Shown: positions 1 through 9,600 of the stretch, piece after piece | Layout of the letters: the number at the start of each line of letters is the position of its first letter | Position numbering within the stretch: position 1 is the stretch's first letter | NCBI GenBank assembly: GCA_023665325.1 | Contig: JAMPED010000008.1 | Location: 38,295 to 71,667 of the forward strand | Origin: Acetobacter sp. | Lineage (GTDB): Bacteria > Pseudomonadota > Alphaproteobacteria > RF32 > CAG-239 | Reading direction: 5' to 3' | Length of the DNA: 33,373 nucleotides | Notes under the pieces: generated by a model | What the model saw: the letters and a program-made list of their open reading frames with translations, nothing else | Told to the model about the DNA's origin: nothing | Database searches by the model: none | Position numbers and translations under genes: made by a program

Positions 1-24
1 AGGCTTATAGCCGTTAATGAAGAA

Positions 25-54
25 CCGCCGGCTAGGCCGGCGGGTGTCTTTTTT
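25..54 (+). terminator. Intrinsic terminator of an upstream plus-strand gene
   Basis: A perfect 8-bp GC stem (CCGCCGGC at 25-32, GCCGGCGG at 36-43) with a 3-nt loop is followed by six T residues at 49-54. The polarity fits a plus-strand transcript entering from left of the window. The same hairpin lies just past the stop of the minus-strand lipoprotein gene and may also end that transcript, but the T tract on that side is poor (TTCTTC). Confidence 0.8.
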
Positions 55-670
55 AGTCTTTATATTCTTTAACACTGTAATTATTTTTAACATACATATT
101 CAGATATTCGTGAATATTTTGTTCCATACGAGCATTAAAGTCGTTAAACAATTTTTGCACCATATCGTTCCAATATTTCTCTTTTTCTGCAATACTCGTA
201 TCTACCGGAATGCGCAGTTCACGCCAAGCATTGATGGTAGTTTCTGCAGCAGCTAAATTTGCCTTATCAGTAATTTTCAAGACCACTGATAAATTTGCCC
301 GATATTTTAGTCGGTCTTTTTGAAGTAACTCTTCTGATTTTTCGATTTCTTCAGTTACTGAAGCATCTTTAATAATGTATTCTGCAATGCGGTTAGAGGA
401 AAATCCATCTGCTTTTAGACGGTCTTCCGCCCATAGTTTTGCCGCTTTCTCAATAGAAACCGGAAACAGGTGCTCCACATTTGGACGGGTAAATGATGGG
501 ATAAACTCGGAGATAATATCCACTTTTTCTACATTCAGCTCAATCGGAGCGGTGTTTTGAAAGCGCGGTTCGCAATAGCGCAAAGGCACTGCATCTACAT
601 CGCTTGTGGAGCGACACGCAAATAAAAACAAACTGCCAAACATCAGCATTATACATTTAATTTTATTCAT
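53..670 (-). CDS. Putative lipoprotein of unknown function
   Basis: 205 residues. The N-terminus is a lipoprotein signal: Lys at 3 and 5, a hydrophobic stretch, then the lipobox LFAC with Cys19, so the mature protein should be lipid-anchored in the envelope. The mature part is hydrophilic with predicted mixed alpha/beta character and a charged helical C-terminal third (about residues 105-190, rich in Glu, Lys and Ala). I recognise no domain or catalytic motif. The gene stands alone on the minus strand, 88 bp after hslO and in the same direction, so it could be read through from hslO. Function unknown. Confidence 0.75.
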   Translation of the reverse strand: MNKIKCIMLMFGSLFLFACRSTSDVDAVPLRYCEPRFQNTAPIELNVEKVDIISEFIPSFTRPNVEHLFPVSIEKAAKLWAEDRLKADGFSSNRIAEYIIKDASVTEEIEKSEELLQKDRLKYRANLSVVLKITDKANLAAAETTINAWRELRIPVDTSIAEKEKYWNDMVQKLFNDFNARMEQNIHEYLNMYVKNNYSVKEYKD

Positions 671-758
671 CAGGCTTATTCCATTTTAGTTATTACTCAA
701 TAAAGACTTATATCTTTTATATTTAGTTTAGCCCATAAAGTTTAATACTTATTTAATG

Positions 759-1682
759 TTAGTTTAATTTCTGCACAATTTCTGGAATTGTAAATTCGTA
801 GTTTTCTGAGCAGAAGCCACATTTTGCCGTAATTTTAGAATTTTCATCCAACATTGAAGCTAAATCGTTTTCAGAAAAACCACGCAATGTTTTCAGAAGT
901 TTTTCACGGCTACAACGACAACAAAATTCGTAATGATTTTCTTTGGTGACGACGAGATTATTAGCGTGATATAGACGGTGTAAAATTTCTTTCAGGCTAA
1001 GATTTTCATCAAACAGCTCTTCTTTAGTCAGGGTGTTCATTAAAACTTCTGCCTCATTTCTTAATTCTGGCAGTTCACTGATATCTACATTTTTACCACC
1101 AAGTTCTGGTATGCGTTGTAGCATTATACCGCCGGCTTTCCACTCGCCCTCTTCTGTTTCTGGGATGTCTACAAACAGTTTTAACATTGTTTCGATTTGT
1201 TCAGACTGTTTAAAATAGCGTAGAGCGCATTCTTCTAAAGTTTTCCCCTGCAAATCTACAACACCTTGGTGATAATTATTTTTACCATCATCAATCGTGA
1301 AAGCAAGTGTGCCATTACCCAAAAGGTGTGGTGTTGCCTCAATTTCGCCCTCATTTTTACGAAGAGCAAAAGCTTTTGCGAGGTGATCTTTATCATAATT
1401 GGCACAAGCCCGAAGTTTGCCCTCGGTGGTGACATCAACAACAATGGTTGAAACCGGACCATTGCCTTGGAGTTGGAGTGTGAATAACCCCTCAAACTTT
1501 AAGGCATTTGCAAGCATTACACCCAATGCGGTTGTTTCTGCCAAAGCTGCCGAAACATTTTTAACGTAGCCGTGTTTTTGGATTATGGTTTTCAATACAT
1601 TCTCCAAACGGCAAATACGCCCGACAAACACACCATTATCAATCAAAAAAGATGTACACTCATCAAAATTTTTATTAGCCAA
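759..1682 (-). CDS. hslO: Hsp33 redox-regulated holdase chaperone
   Basis: 307 residues, normal length for Hsp33. This cytoplasmic chaperone is switched on by oxidative unfolding. The N-terminal substrate-binding fold is recognisable (about 20-230, with LQLQGNGPVSTIVVDV near 68-83). The C-terminal redox switch is present: a CCRC cluster near residue 252 and a CGFC pair near 286, giving the four zinc ligands CxC and CxxC that form disulfides on oxidation. ATG start with an AAGGG-like sequence 12 nt upstream. It is divergent from recX, with 69 bp between the starts. Confidence 0.93.
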   Translation of the reverse strand: MANKNFDECTSFLIDNGVFVGRICRLENVLKTIIQKHGYVKNVSAALAETTALGVMLANALKFEGLFTLQLQGNGPVSTIVVDVTTEGKLRACANYDKDHLAKAFALRKNEGEIEATPHLLGNGTLAFTIDDGKNNYHQGVVDLQGKTLEECALRYFKQSEQIETMLKLFVDIPETEEGEWKAGGIMLQRIPELGGKNVDISELPELRNEAEVLMNTLTKEELFDENLSLKEILHRLYHANNLVVTKENHYEFCCRCSREKLLKTLRGFSENDLASMLDENSKITAKCGFCSENYEFTIPEIVQKLN

Positions 1683-1751
1683 TTTTTTAATCCCTTATAT
1701 AATTAAAGTCTATTTTCGAATGAAGTTAATGTATAAAAAGGTAATTTTCAA

Positions 1752-2285
1752 GTGTTTAACGCAAAAACGACAAAATCTCTTCCGAAAAAGCCTACTAAGG
1801 TCCGTCTGCGGAATATTGCACTTTATTATTTAGAGCGGTTTGAAACTTCGGAAGATAATTTACGAGCAGTTTTAAGACGACGAATCGATAAATATGCGTT
1901 TTTTGATAAAGAATATAATCCTGCTGAGGCATACGGTTGGGTTAACGAAGTGGTGGAAGAGTGTGCTAAGCACAACTTTGTGAATGATGAACGATTTGCA
2001 GGGTTTAAGATAAACAGTTACCTTAATGCTGGTAAGCCACGACGATATATCGAGCAAAAGCTTAAAGCCAAAGGAATCGACGAAAAGACTATTGCTGATT
2101 TGTTTGAAAATATTGACTATTCGGAGCTTGAAACAGCACTTAACTTTGCTAAAAAAAAGAAAATTGGACGCTTTAGAGCAGATGAAGAAACTCGTGTAGC
2201 GAATCGGCAAAAGGACCTTGGAACACTTGTTCGTGCAGGGTTTGATTTTGAGATAGCAAAAGAGGTTTTAGAGGCAGAGGAATAG
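1752..2285 (+). CDS. recX: RecX-family regulator of RecA
   Basis: 177 residues. RecX binds RecA filaments and limits recombinase and coprotease activity. The protein shows the family's tandem three-helix repeats: ALYYLERFETSEDNLRAVLRRRI near 24-46, the central FVNDERFAGFKINSYLNAGKPRRYIEQKLKAKGI block with the conserved DERFA, and a C-terminal repeat ending GFDFEIAKEVLE. The start is GTG, with AAGG about 10 nt upstream; no in-frame ATG fits the family better. It converges on the epimerase gene with 6 bp between the stops. The only doubt is the exact start. Confidence 0.85.
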   Translation: MFNAKTTKSLPKKPTKVRLRNIALYYLERFETSEDNLRAVLRRRIDKYAFFDKEYNPAEAYGWVNEVVEECAKHNFVNDERFAGFKINSYLNAGKPRRYIEQKLKAKGIDEKTIADLFENIDYSELETALNFAKKKKIGRFRADEETRVANRQKDLGTLVRAGFDFEIAKEVLEAEE

Positions 2286-2291
2286 TTTTTT

Positions 2292-3329
2292 TTACATCAA
2301 CCATTTCAAGATTTTAATTACACCCATTTTAGCAACACTGTTATGTGCCGAAACATCTTTGCGATTTAAGATTTCTTGTTTGTTTTGATGATAAAACTCA
2401 TACGCGCGCAGTAGCATTTCTTCATTCGTTAGCGTGGGTGCGAATCCGAGTTTTTGCTTTACTTTATCTGTGTTAAAAATAAAGTTTGAGGCAATCATTT
2501 TATATTGGTATGGTCCAAGAGGAGAGATACCTAACCAAAAACAAATTTTCATTGCCCAAATCATCGGGAGTTTTGGAAAATGAAACAAGCGGGTTTTTGA
2601 GCCTGATTTTTTGATGACATATTCATATACTTCATTAAAGCTTTTCACGTTATCTGAGCCGATATTAAAAATTTCGGAATAATCAGCCTTAAGTGCGAGC
2701 TCACAGGCTTTGGCTAAGTCTTTGGCATAAATAAACTGATAACGATTTGAGCCATCACCAACCATTGGGAGTTTACGGTTTTCATCTATGAATTCAAAGA
2801 GAATCCCCAAAAGTCCCAAACGTCCCTCATCCATAATGGTGGGGGAACGAAAGATTATGCTATTTATTTTATCTGGGTGAGAGAGGAGAATCTGTTCCCC
2901 CTCAAGCTTGGATTTGCCATAAATTTCTATTGGATTTGGTGTTTCGGTTTCAGAAACTGGGGCATCGAAATTTTTTGCCCAAAGACAATTGCTGGAGATG
3001 AATACGATTTTGGTGATATTGTATTTCAAGGCAAAATCATAAACATTTTGTGTGCCGTTGACATTGGCGTGCCAGAGGCGTTTTAAGTCTTTCTTAACGT
3101 GAGCTAAAAGGGCTGCACAATGAAATATCGCGTCAAATTTATATTGAGAAAAAATCTGTTCCATCAGTGTATTATCGTTAATATCTCCCTGAAAAGCGGT
3201 GAAATTGGGATGTTGAAACGAATCGGGCTCTAAATCCACACTAACACATTGTGCGCCAGTGTTTAACAAGTGTTGTTTTAAGATTGTACCGAAAAAGCCG
3301 GCGCCGCCAGTGATGAGGTAACAAGACAT
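2292..3329 (-). CDS. NAD-dependent epimerase/dehydratase (extended SDR)
   Basis: 345 residues. The N-terminal Rossmann dinucleotide motif TGGAGFFG is at residues 7-14, followed by an acidic residue after beta-2 (Asp37) that favours NAD(H). The catalytic YxxxK is YGKSK near 136-140, with the upstream serines of ISSN near 110. The family (UDP-glucose 4-epimerase/3-beta-HSD-like) acts on nucleotide sugars or steroid-like alcohols; the substrate cannot be read from sequence. The C-terminal part (about 225-300) includes hydrophobic patches around the substrate domain. It is a single gene with no sugar-biosynthesis neighbours. A terminator of the next gene lies upstream, so it probably has its own promoter in the 134-bp gap. 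Confidence 0.88.
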   Translation of the reverse strand: MSCYLITGGAGFFGTILKQHLLNTGAQCVSVDLEPDSFQHPNFTAFQGDINDNTLMEQIFSQYKFDAIFHCAALLAHVKKDLKRLWHANVNGTQNVYDFALKYNITKIVFISSNCLWAKNFDAPVSETETPNPIEIYGKSKLEGEQILLSHPDKINSIIFRSPTIMDEGRLGLLGILFEFIDENRKLPMVGDGSNRYQFIYAKDLAKACELALKADYSEIFNIGSDNVKSFNEVYEYVIKKSGSKTRLFHFPKLPMIWAMKICFWLGISPLGPYQYKMIASNFIFNTDKVKQKLGFAPTLTNEEMLLRAYEFYHQNKQEILNRKDVSAHNSVAKMGVIKILKWLM

Positions 3330-3410
3330 ATATTTTCTCCTATTGTTTAGGGAGAGTTTAGCGACGGAAAGTTAAATATTTGCTAAGATAATTGATTGTT
3401 ATTTAAACAC

Positions 3411-3442
3411 AAAAAACCACAGCTCCCTAGAGGGGGCTGTGG
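3411..3442 (-). terminator. Intrinsic terminator after the 250-aa lipoprotein gene
   Basis: The stem CCACAGC (3417-3423) pairs with GCTGTGG (3436-3442). An inner CCC/GGG extension closes a 4-nt loop, with one A-C mismatch on the minus strand. On the minus strand the stem is followed by six T residues (A run 3411-3416). It sits 21 bp beyond the stop of the minus-strand gene at 3464-4216. Confidence 0.8.
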
Positions 3443-3463
3443 CTAATTTTGATCTCGCTAGTC

Positions 3464-4216
3464 TTACTCACCATAGTAGCAGTGAGTTACAACCTGACCT
3501 TGGGCATAAGTCTGCCCGTTGAGCTTATGGTTGTATGTATAAGACACACTTCCAACGTATGGCTTGCCATCAAGCTCGTCGGCTACGCGAGAGGGGGATC
3601 CCTCTACCTTTTCCCCAGTGAATTCGATGTTGCCATCGAATTCAAGGTTGAAAGTCGCCCCGGTTCCTTCGTGCACGTATCGCACGCTGCGAAGGAAAAT
3701 TGTGGCCGTGGGGTCGAGAGGATTCTCTACACCTGAATCAGCTATCGCGGACACGTGGTAGCGGAGTGTCTTCCGCTTTTCATAAACCTCAAAACCATCT
3801 TGGTAGATGGGATTGAGATTCTCGATTTTTTCTACCTCTTCCCCATATCGAAAGACATTATCTTTCGGCTGGGGTGTATTGATAATATACTTGTTCTCAA
3901 GTATATTATCAAGATACATCGCTTCCAGAACGAAAGGTTCTGAAAGCAAAGAGATTGATTCAACGAGCTCACCGCTCATCCTCTTTTCGAGGATAAGGTC
4001 GGTGATGACCACGTTGACACTCTTTGTGTCGATGATCATCAAAGTATCTCCCTTGATGGTGTACACCGGAGTGGGGTCCGGGGTGGGTCCAACTGGAGTG
4101 TCGGGCTCATCATAAAAAGCCGTTTGTGATGAACACGAAGTTGACACGAGGGTGAGGGCGATGGCGATGAGAACGAGTGCTGCGCGGGTAGCTGCAGCCA
4201 AAAAATTTTTTTTCAT
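3464..4216 (-). CDS. Putative lipoprotein with Pro-rich linker, unknown function
   Basis: 250 residues. A basic start, a hydrophobic stretch and the lipobox VSTSC (Cys near 28) mark a lipoprotein. It is followed by an acidic and proline-rich spacer (DEPDTPVGPTPDPTPV, about 36-51). The remainder is predicted beta-rich: short strands with Thr, Val and Glu, no recognised domain. The protein style resembles Bacteroidota surface lipoproteins. Its DNA looks richer in GC and in C/G-ending codons (GTC, CTC, GAC) than its neighbours, which suggests acquisition by transfer; I judged this by eye. It is flanked by its own promoter candidate and terminator, so it forms a single-gene unit. Function unknown. 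Confidence 0.75.
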   Translation of the reverse strand: MKKNFLAAATRAALVLIAIALTLVSTSCSSQTAFYDEPDTPVGPTPDPTPVYTIKGDTLMIIDTKSVNVVITDLILEKRMSGELVESISLLSEPFVLEAMYLDNILENKYIINTPQPKDNVFRYGEEVEKIENLNPIYQDGFEVYEKRKTLRYHVSAIADSGVENPLDPTATIFLRSVRYVHEGTGATFNLEFDGNIEFTGEKVEGSPSRVADELDGKPYVGSVSYTYNHKLNGQTYAQGQVVTHCYYGE

Positions 4217-4551
4217 TGTTTTTTCCCTTTTACTCTTTTGGAGACGGTCGGGAAGCCGGTATGTGGGACAACAGGTTTGTTTTATGTGTTGCCCCGATTC
4301 AACTTACAATTAAAAAAACAAATTACTAAAAAATCCCAAGTTCTCTCGAGATCCCTAATTAAGAATAAATAATATTCATAAATTCTATAAAGGGGCATAA
4401 TAATTTGTTTGTATGTTTAATATAGCATCTTTTCTATACAAAATCAAGCATTTTTTGTTTACGAATCGAGGTTTTATGCCAAAAAAAGATGTTTTTTGGC
4501 TTTTCTTAAAAAAATGGACGATTACATTTTCAGAAAAGAGAATCCGCCATA
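4217..4551. other. 335-bp gap between lipoprotein and recG genes
   Basis: It holds the promoter candidate and long leader of the minus-strand lipoprotein gene. Near the recG stop it holds an AT-rich perfect inverted repeat (GCCAAAAAA at 4478-4486, TTTTTTGGC at 4492-4500, 5-nt loop). The repeat could act as a weak terminator after recG, though no clean T run follows on the minus strand. I see no gene or RNA gene here. Confidence 0.5.
4419..4447 (-). promoter_or_regulatory. Sigma70-type promoter for the 250-aa lipoprotein gene
   Basis: Minus-strand -35 TTGATT (4447-4442) and -10 TATATT (4424-4419) are separated by 17 bp. Transcription would begin near 4412, giving a leader of about 195 nt. That leader contains a 9-bp stem with one G-U pair (4265-4273 with 4286-4294). 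Confidence 0.45.
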
Positions 4552-6633
4552 TCATCCGGCAAGATAGGTTTTAACTGCCTCATTTTGCTCAAACAAATAA
4601 AGGAGAATTTTTAGGGCTTTACCGCGTTCACTTTCAAGCCTTGGGTCGTTTTTTAAGATTTGCTGCACATCATCCCGCGCTTTAAGGAGTAAGTCTTGGT
4701 GGCAAGACATATCTGCAAGCTTAAACTGCGTAAAGCCGGATTGGCGCGTTCCCAAAATTTCACCACCGCCGCGCAACTCTAAATCTTTCTCGGCAATATA
4801 GAAACCGTCTTCGGTTTGTTTCATTATATTTAATCGTTCTCTAGCGATGGCGCTTACCGGATATGCATACAGCAAAATGCAGCTGCCTGCCTCATACCCG
4901 CGTTTGATGCGTCCACGGAGCTGGTGGAGCTGGGCTAGTCCGAATCGCTCAGCGTGTTCGATTATCATAATGGTTGCCTCAGGCACATTAACGCCAACTT
5001 CAATGACCGTGGTGGCGACAAGCAGTGTTTTGCTGCCGGACTTAAACTCTTCCATTACAGCATCTTTTTCTGCTTCTTTCATTTTGCCGTGGATGAGTCC
5101 AACTTTGTCACCAAAATATTGCTGCAGCATTTCATATCTTTCTGTAGCTGCGGCGAGATCTGACTTTTCCGATTCATCTACCAGTGGGCAAACCCAATAT
5201 GCACGTGTGCCCTCGGCTAATTTGCGTGACAGCGCACTGATGACATCTGGCATTTTATTGACATTCATTACAACGGTTTGTGCTGGCTTACGCCCTTTGG
5301 GGAGTTCGCCAATTTTGGAATAATCCATATCACCATATGCCGTCAGCAGCAGGCTGCGCGGAATGGGGGTTGCGGTCATTACCAAAACATCACACAAAAC
5401 CCCTTTCGCTGAAAGTGACAGTCGTTGGTTTACGCCAAAGCGGTGTTGCTCGTCTATAACGACATAAGCTAAATCTTTAAACACCACCTGCTCCGTAAAC
5501 AAAGCGTGTGTACCGATGAGGATATTGATTTCCCCTGAAGCTAATTTTTCATATATCTCACGTTTTTCCTTTACCTTAAGCTTGCCGGTGAGCAGTCCGA
5601 CTTTTAGCGTTGTATTTTGGCAGAGTTCTTTTATTGTTTCAAAATGTTGCTTGGCGAGAATTTCTGTTGGCGCCATCAATGCTGCTTGCGCCCCCTCTTC
5701 TATGACTTTGAGCATACTCATAAGGGCAACAATGGTTTTACCCGAGCCGACATCTCCCTGCAACAAACGGAGCATTTTATATGGCGCGGCTTGGTCTGCG
5801 GCAATTTCTGCCAATGCATTTTCTTGTGCAGCTGTCAGAGAAAATGGCAGCGAAGATATGACTTTTTGTGAGAGTTCACCTGTACCAATAAAAGCTCGTC
5901 CCTTTTGTTGTTTCACTTTTTGGCGGATAAACGCTAAAGCTAGTTGATTAGAAAGAATCTCATCATACGCCAAACGGCGGCGAGCAATTGAAGAAGGTGC
6001 CAAATCTGCTGCATTTCGTGGATGATGTACTCGCTCCAGAGCTTGGTTAAAACTGATGTATTCTAAATCATTCAGAGCCTCTGGCACCTGCCATTCGGGT
6101 AGCTGAGGCACGTTTTTGAAAGAGCTGTCTGCTAAATGACAAAACATCTTATTGGTGATGCCAGCAGTTAAAGGATAGACTGGTTCGAATCGGGCTATTA
6201 ACGGGAGATATTTTTCGTTTACGCTATATTCTGGATGGCTCATCTGCCACATTCCGTTAAAAAACTCTATCTTTCCGCTGATGGCGCGACGCTCACCGAG
6301 AGGATAGTTTTTAACAATCGACTCTTTATAAACCTTAAAAAAGACTAATACTAGCTCGGCTGTGCCGTCGGTACAATATACGCGATATGGGTGTTTGCGG
6401 CTTGCAGGCGCTTGATGTTCGGTGATGGTGACTATGCCGGTCCATATTTTGCCATTTTGCGCCTCTTTTAACGGCAAAGTGTAGGTTCTATCTATTATAT
6501 TTACTGGCAAGTGGAACAGGATATCGAGAAGTTTCTCACCACAAAGATTTTTTATTAACCGCGCATATTTATCACCCACGCCTTTCAGCGACGTGATGGA
6601 ACTGAACAATGGGTATAAAATACTAGGGCGCAT
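4552..6633 (-). CDS. recG: ATP-dependent DNA helicase RecG
   Basis: 693 residues, normal length. RecG is a cytoplasmic SF2 translocase that reverses stalled forks and remodels branched DNA. The start MRPSILYPLFSSITSLKGVG matches alphaproteobacterial RecG openings. The wedge/OB domain spans about 60-190. Helicase motifs follow: Walker A GDVGSGKT near 293, motif II DEQH near 393, motif III TATPIPRS near 422, and the later motifs LLVATTVIEVGVNVPEA and QLRGRIKRG near 550-610 (Lys where GRVGR is usual). The C-terminal region is typical. There is no clear Shine-Dalgarno sequence. It is divergent from mfd, 59 bp between starts. Confidence 0.96.
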   Translation of the reverse strand: MRPSILYPLFSSITSLKGVGDKYARLIKNLCGEKLLDILFHLPVNIIDRTYTLPLKEAQNGKIWTGIVTITEHQAPASRKHPYRVYCTDGTAELVLVFFKVYKESIVKNYPLGERRAISGKIEFFNGMWQMSHPEYSVNEKYLPLIARFEPVYPLTAGITNKMFCHLADSSFKNVPQLPEWQVPEALNDLEYISFNQALERVHHPRNAADLAPSSIARRRLAYDEILSNQLALAFIRQKVKQQKGRAFIGTGELSQKVISSLPFSLTAAQENALAEIAADQAAPYKMLRLLQGDVGSGKTIVALMSMLKVIEEGAQAALMAPTEILAKQHFETIKELCQNTTLKVGLLTGKLKVKEKREIYEKLASGEINILIGTHALFTEQVVFKDLAYVVIDEQHRFGVNQRLSLSAKGVLCDVLVMTATPIPRSLLLTAYGDMDYSKIGELPKGRKPAQTVVMNVNKMPDVISALSRKLAEGTRAYWVCPLVDESEKSDLAAATERYEMLQQYFGDKVGLIHGKMKEAEKDAVMEEFKSGSKTLLVATTVIEVGVNVPEATIMIIEHAERFGLAQLHQLRGRIKRGYEAGSCILLYAYPVSAIARERLNIMKQTEDGFYIAEKDLELRGGGEILGTRQSGFTQFKLADMSCHQDLLLKARDDVQQILKNDPRLESERGKALKILLYLFEQNEAVKTYLAG

Positions 6634-6692
6634 TTAAAAATCTTTACAAATTTGTGGTTTGGGTTATTTATTAAATAATTTTAACAGAAAGT

Positions 6693-9600
6693 ATGCAAAT
6701 GTCTATTGATTTTGAAAAATACAACAAAAAAACCTTAAGCGGAATCGCTAAAGACGCTGAAGCCTTTGCGATTAAGGATTTGTATTATAAAAGCAATAAA
6801 GATATTTTATGCATTTTAAGCGATGGTATCAGCTTAAAACGTGTGTATGATGTGTTGTTGTTTATTGCACCAGAGATTGATGTTTTGATGCTGCCGGCGT
6901 GGGATACGGTGCCATACGACCGCGTTTCACCTAATTCTGTGGTTCTTTCAAAACGAATCGACACTTTAGCAAAATTAGTGCTTGATAAAGACGACAAACG
7001 GCGAAAAATTATATTAACCAGCATTGGTGCCGCTATTCAAAAACTGCCACCGAAAAAGAACTTTCTTAACACCAGAAAGACGCTTAATGTGGGGGGAAAA
7101 CTTAAGTTTGATGATTTTTTACATTATGTTAGTGTGAACGGATATACGCGCGTTGAGCAGGTTATGGAATCTGGTGAATATGCGGTTCGCGGTGACATTA
7201 TTGATATTTTTCCAAGTGGTGCTGAACAACCACTCAGAATCGATTTGTTTGATGATGAAGTAGAACGGTTACGCCTTTTTGAAGTGGAAACACAGCGCAG
7301 TACTGAAGATTTGAAATTTTATAGCTTTGATAGCGCTAATGAAGTTGTTTTAGATAAAAATACTATTAAAACTTTTCGCTCAAAATATCGTGAAGCGTTT
7401 GGGGCGGCGGGCATTAAGGATGAACTATATGAAAGCATTTCTGAAGGTAAAAAATATTTAGGGATGGAGCATTGGTTGCCGTTTTTTTATGAAGAACCTT
7501 TACCTGACTTGTTTGATTATATGCCCACAGCTGATGTGATTTTGGGAATTGAAGCGGAAAATGCTCTTAAATCTAAGGAAGAGACGATTGCAGATCATTA
7601 TGATGCACGACTCGAGGCGCTTAAAATACGTGATGTTTCAGAAGTCGATAAATATCGTCCGATTGCCCCTGAAACGTTATTTTTATCACAGCAAGATTTT
7701 ACTAACCGAATTAAACAACATAAATATAGCAAATTCTCTAGTTTGGTGATGCCTGATAGTGATGATATTATTAACTTTGGAGCAACACCGCAAAAGGTTT
7801 TTTCATCCCTTAAAAATATCAACAATTTGACTGTTTATGAAGATTTGGCTAATGAATTTGTAGCTAATAGACACAAAAAATGCATTATTTGTTGCTATAC
7901 GGAAGGCTCGCTTGACCGAATGCACAATATTCTTTTAGAAAATAATTTTAAAAATTTAACAATCTCTCCTAGTTGGGCAGAAGCTGAAAAAGAAAGCGCA
8001 AAAGGAAAAATTGTTTTAGTTCTGCTTGAACTTCAGCACGGATTTAATTCTGATGATTATTTTATTGTGACCGAACAGGATATTTGGGGTGAGCGTAAAA
8101 ACATTCGCGCTAAGAAAAAAGTTTCGGCGGAAAATTTGATTGCGGATATATCTTCTCTAAATATTGGTGAATATGTAGTGCATATTGAACACGGTATCGG
8201 ACGCTTTGAGGGACTCGAGAATATTGTAACTGATGGAGCTGCGCACGACTGTTTGAAATTGATTTATGCCAATAATGACAAACTTTATGTGCCGGTAGAA
8301 AATATTGATGTTATCAGCCGTTATGGAGCGGAAGACAGTGTGGTGACACTTGATACCCTCGGGGGCTCTGCGTGGGAAGCGAAAAAAGCCCGCGTTAAAG
8401 AAAAAATTAAAGATATTGCCGCAAAGTTGATAAAAATTGCTGCTCAGCGCCGGATGAAACAAGCCGAAATTTTTATTCCTGAACGCGGACTTTATGAAGA
8501 ATTTTGCAATCGCTTTGTTTATACAGAAACAGATGACCAACTTAATGCTGTTAAAGATGTTATCAAAGATTTATCACTTGGGATGCCGATGGACAGACTT
8601 GTATGCGGTGATGTGGGATTTGGTAAAACAGAGGTTGCTATTCGAGCTGCTTTTACGGTGGCAACGGGGGGAGCTCAGGTGGCTTTGATTGTACCGACAA
8701 CTTTACTTGCCCGTCAGCACTATCTCAACTTTAAAGAACGGCTTAAAGGTTTTCCAATTAAAGTTAAGATGCTCTCGCGCTTAGTTACACCTAAAGAATC
8801 GAGAGAAATTAAGCAGGAGCTTAAAGATGGCAGTTTGGAAATCATTATCGGTACGCACGCACTTTTAGCTAAAGATATTGAGTTTTGTAATTTGGGCTTA
8901 CTGATTATTGATGAAGAACAGCATTTTGGGGTAGCCCATAAAGAACGCCTTAAGCATCTTAAATCCGATGTTCATATTTTGACACTAAGTGCTACGCCTA
9001 TTCCGCGGACTTTACAACTTTCTTTAACTGGCGTTAAACAATTGAGTATTATTGCGACTCCTCCGGTGGATAGATTGGCTGCGCGCACGTTTGTTATGCC
9101 TTTTGATACTGTAATGATTAAAGAAGCAATTTATCGCGAGAAATATCGCGGCGGGCAAATTTTCTTTGTATGTCCACGTGTTTCTGATATTTTACAAATT
9201 GAGCCTAAATTACGCGAACTTGTTCCAGATATCAAAATTGCTGTTGCGCACGGACAGATGCCGCCTGCTCATCTTGAAGATGTTATGTGTGATTTTGCTG
9301 ATGGAAAAGCTGATATTTTACTTTCTACAACAATTATCGAATCTGGTATTGATATGCCAAATGTTAATACGATGATTATTTATCGAGCTGATATGTTTGG
9401 CTTGGCACAGCTCTATCAACTGCGTGGAAGAATCGGACGCTCTAAATTACGTGGATATTGCTATTTTACTATTCCGAATAAAAAAGTTTTAACTCAGATT
9501 GCTCAAAAACGACTGAATATTTTACAAGCATTAAATCAACTAGGCGCGGGTTTTTCTCTTGCTAATCACGATTTAGATATCAGAGGGGCTGGAAATATTC

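Noticed and set aside
4478..4500. Terminator for recG
   Set aside because: The stem is perfect but mostly A-T, and the minus strand has no T run after it, so I list it only as an inverted repeat.
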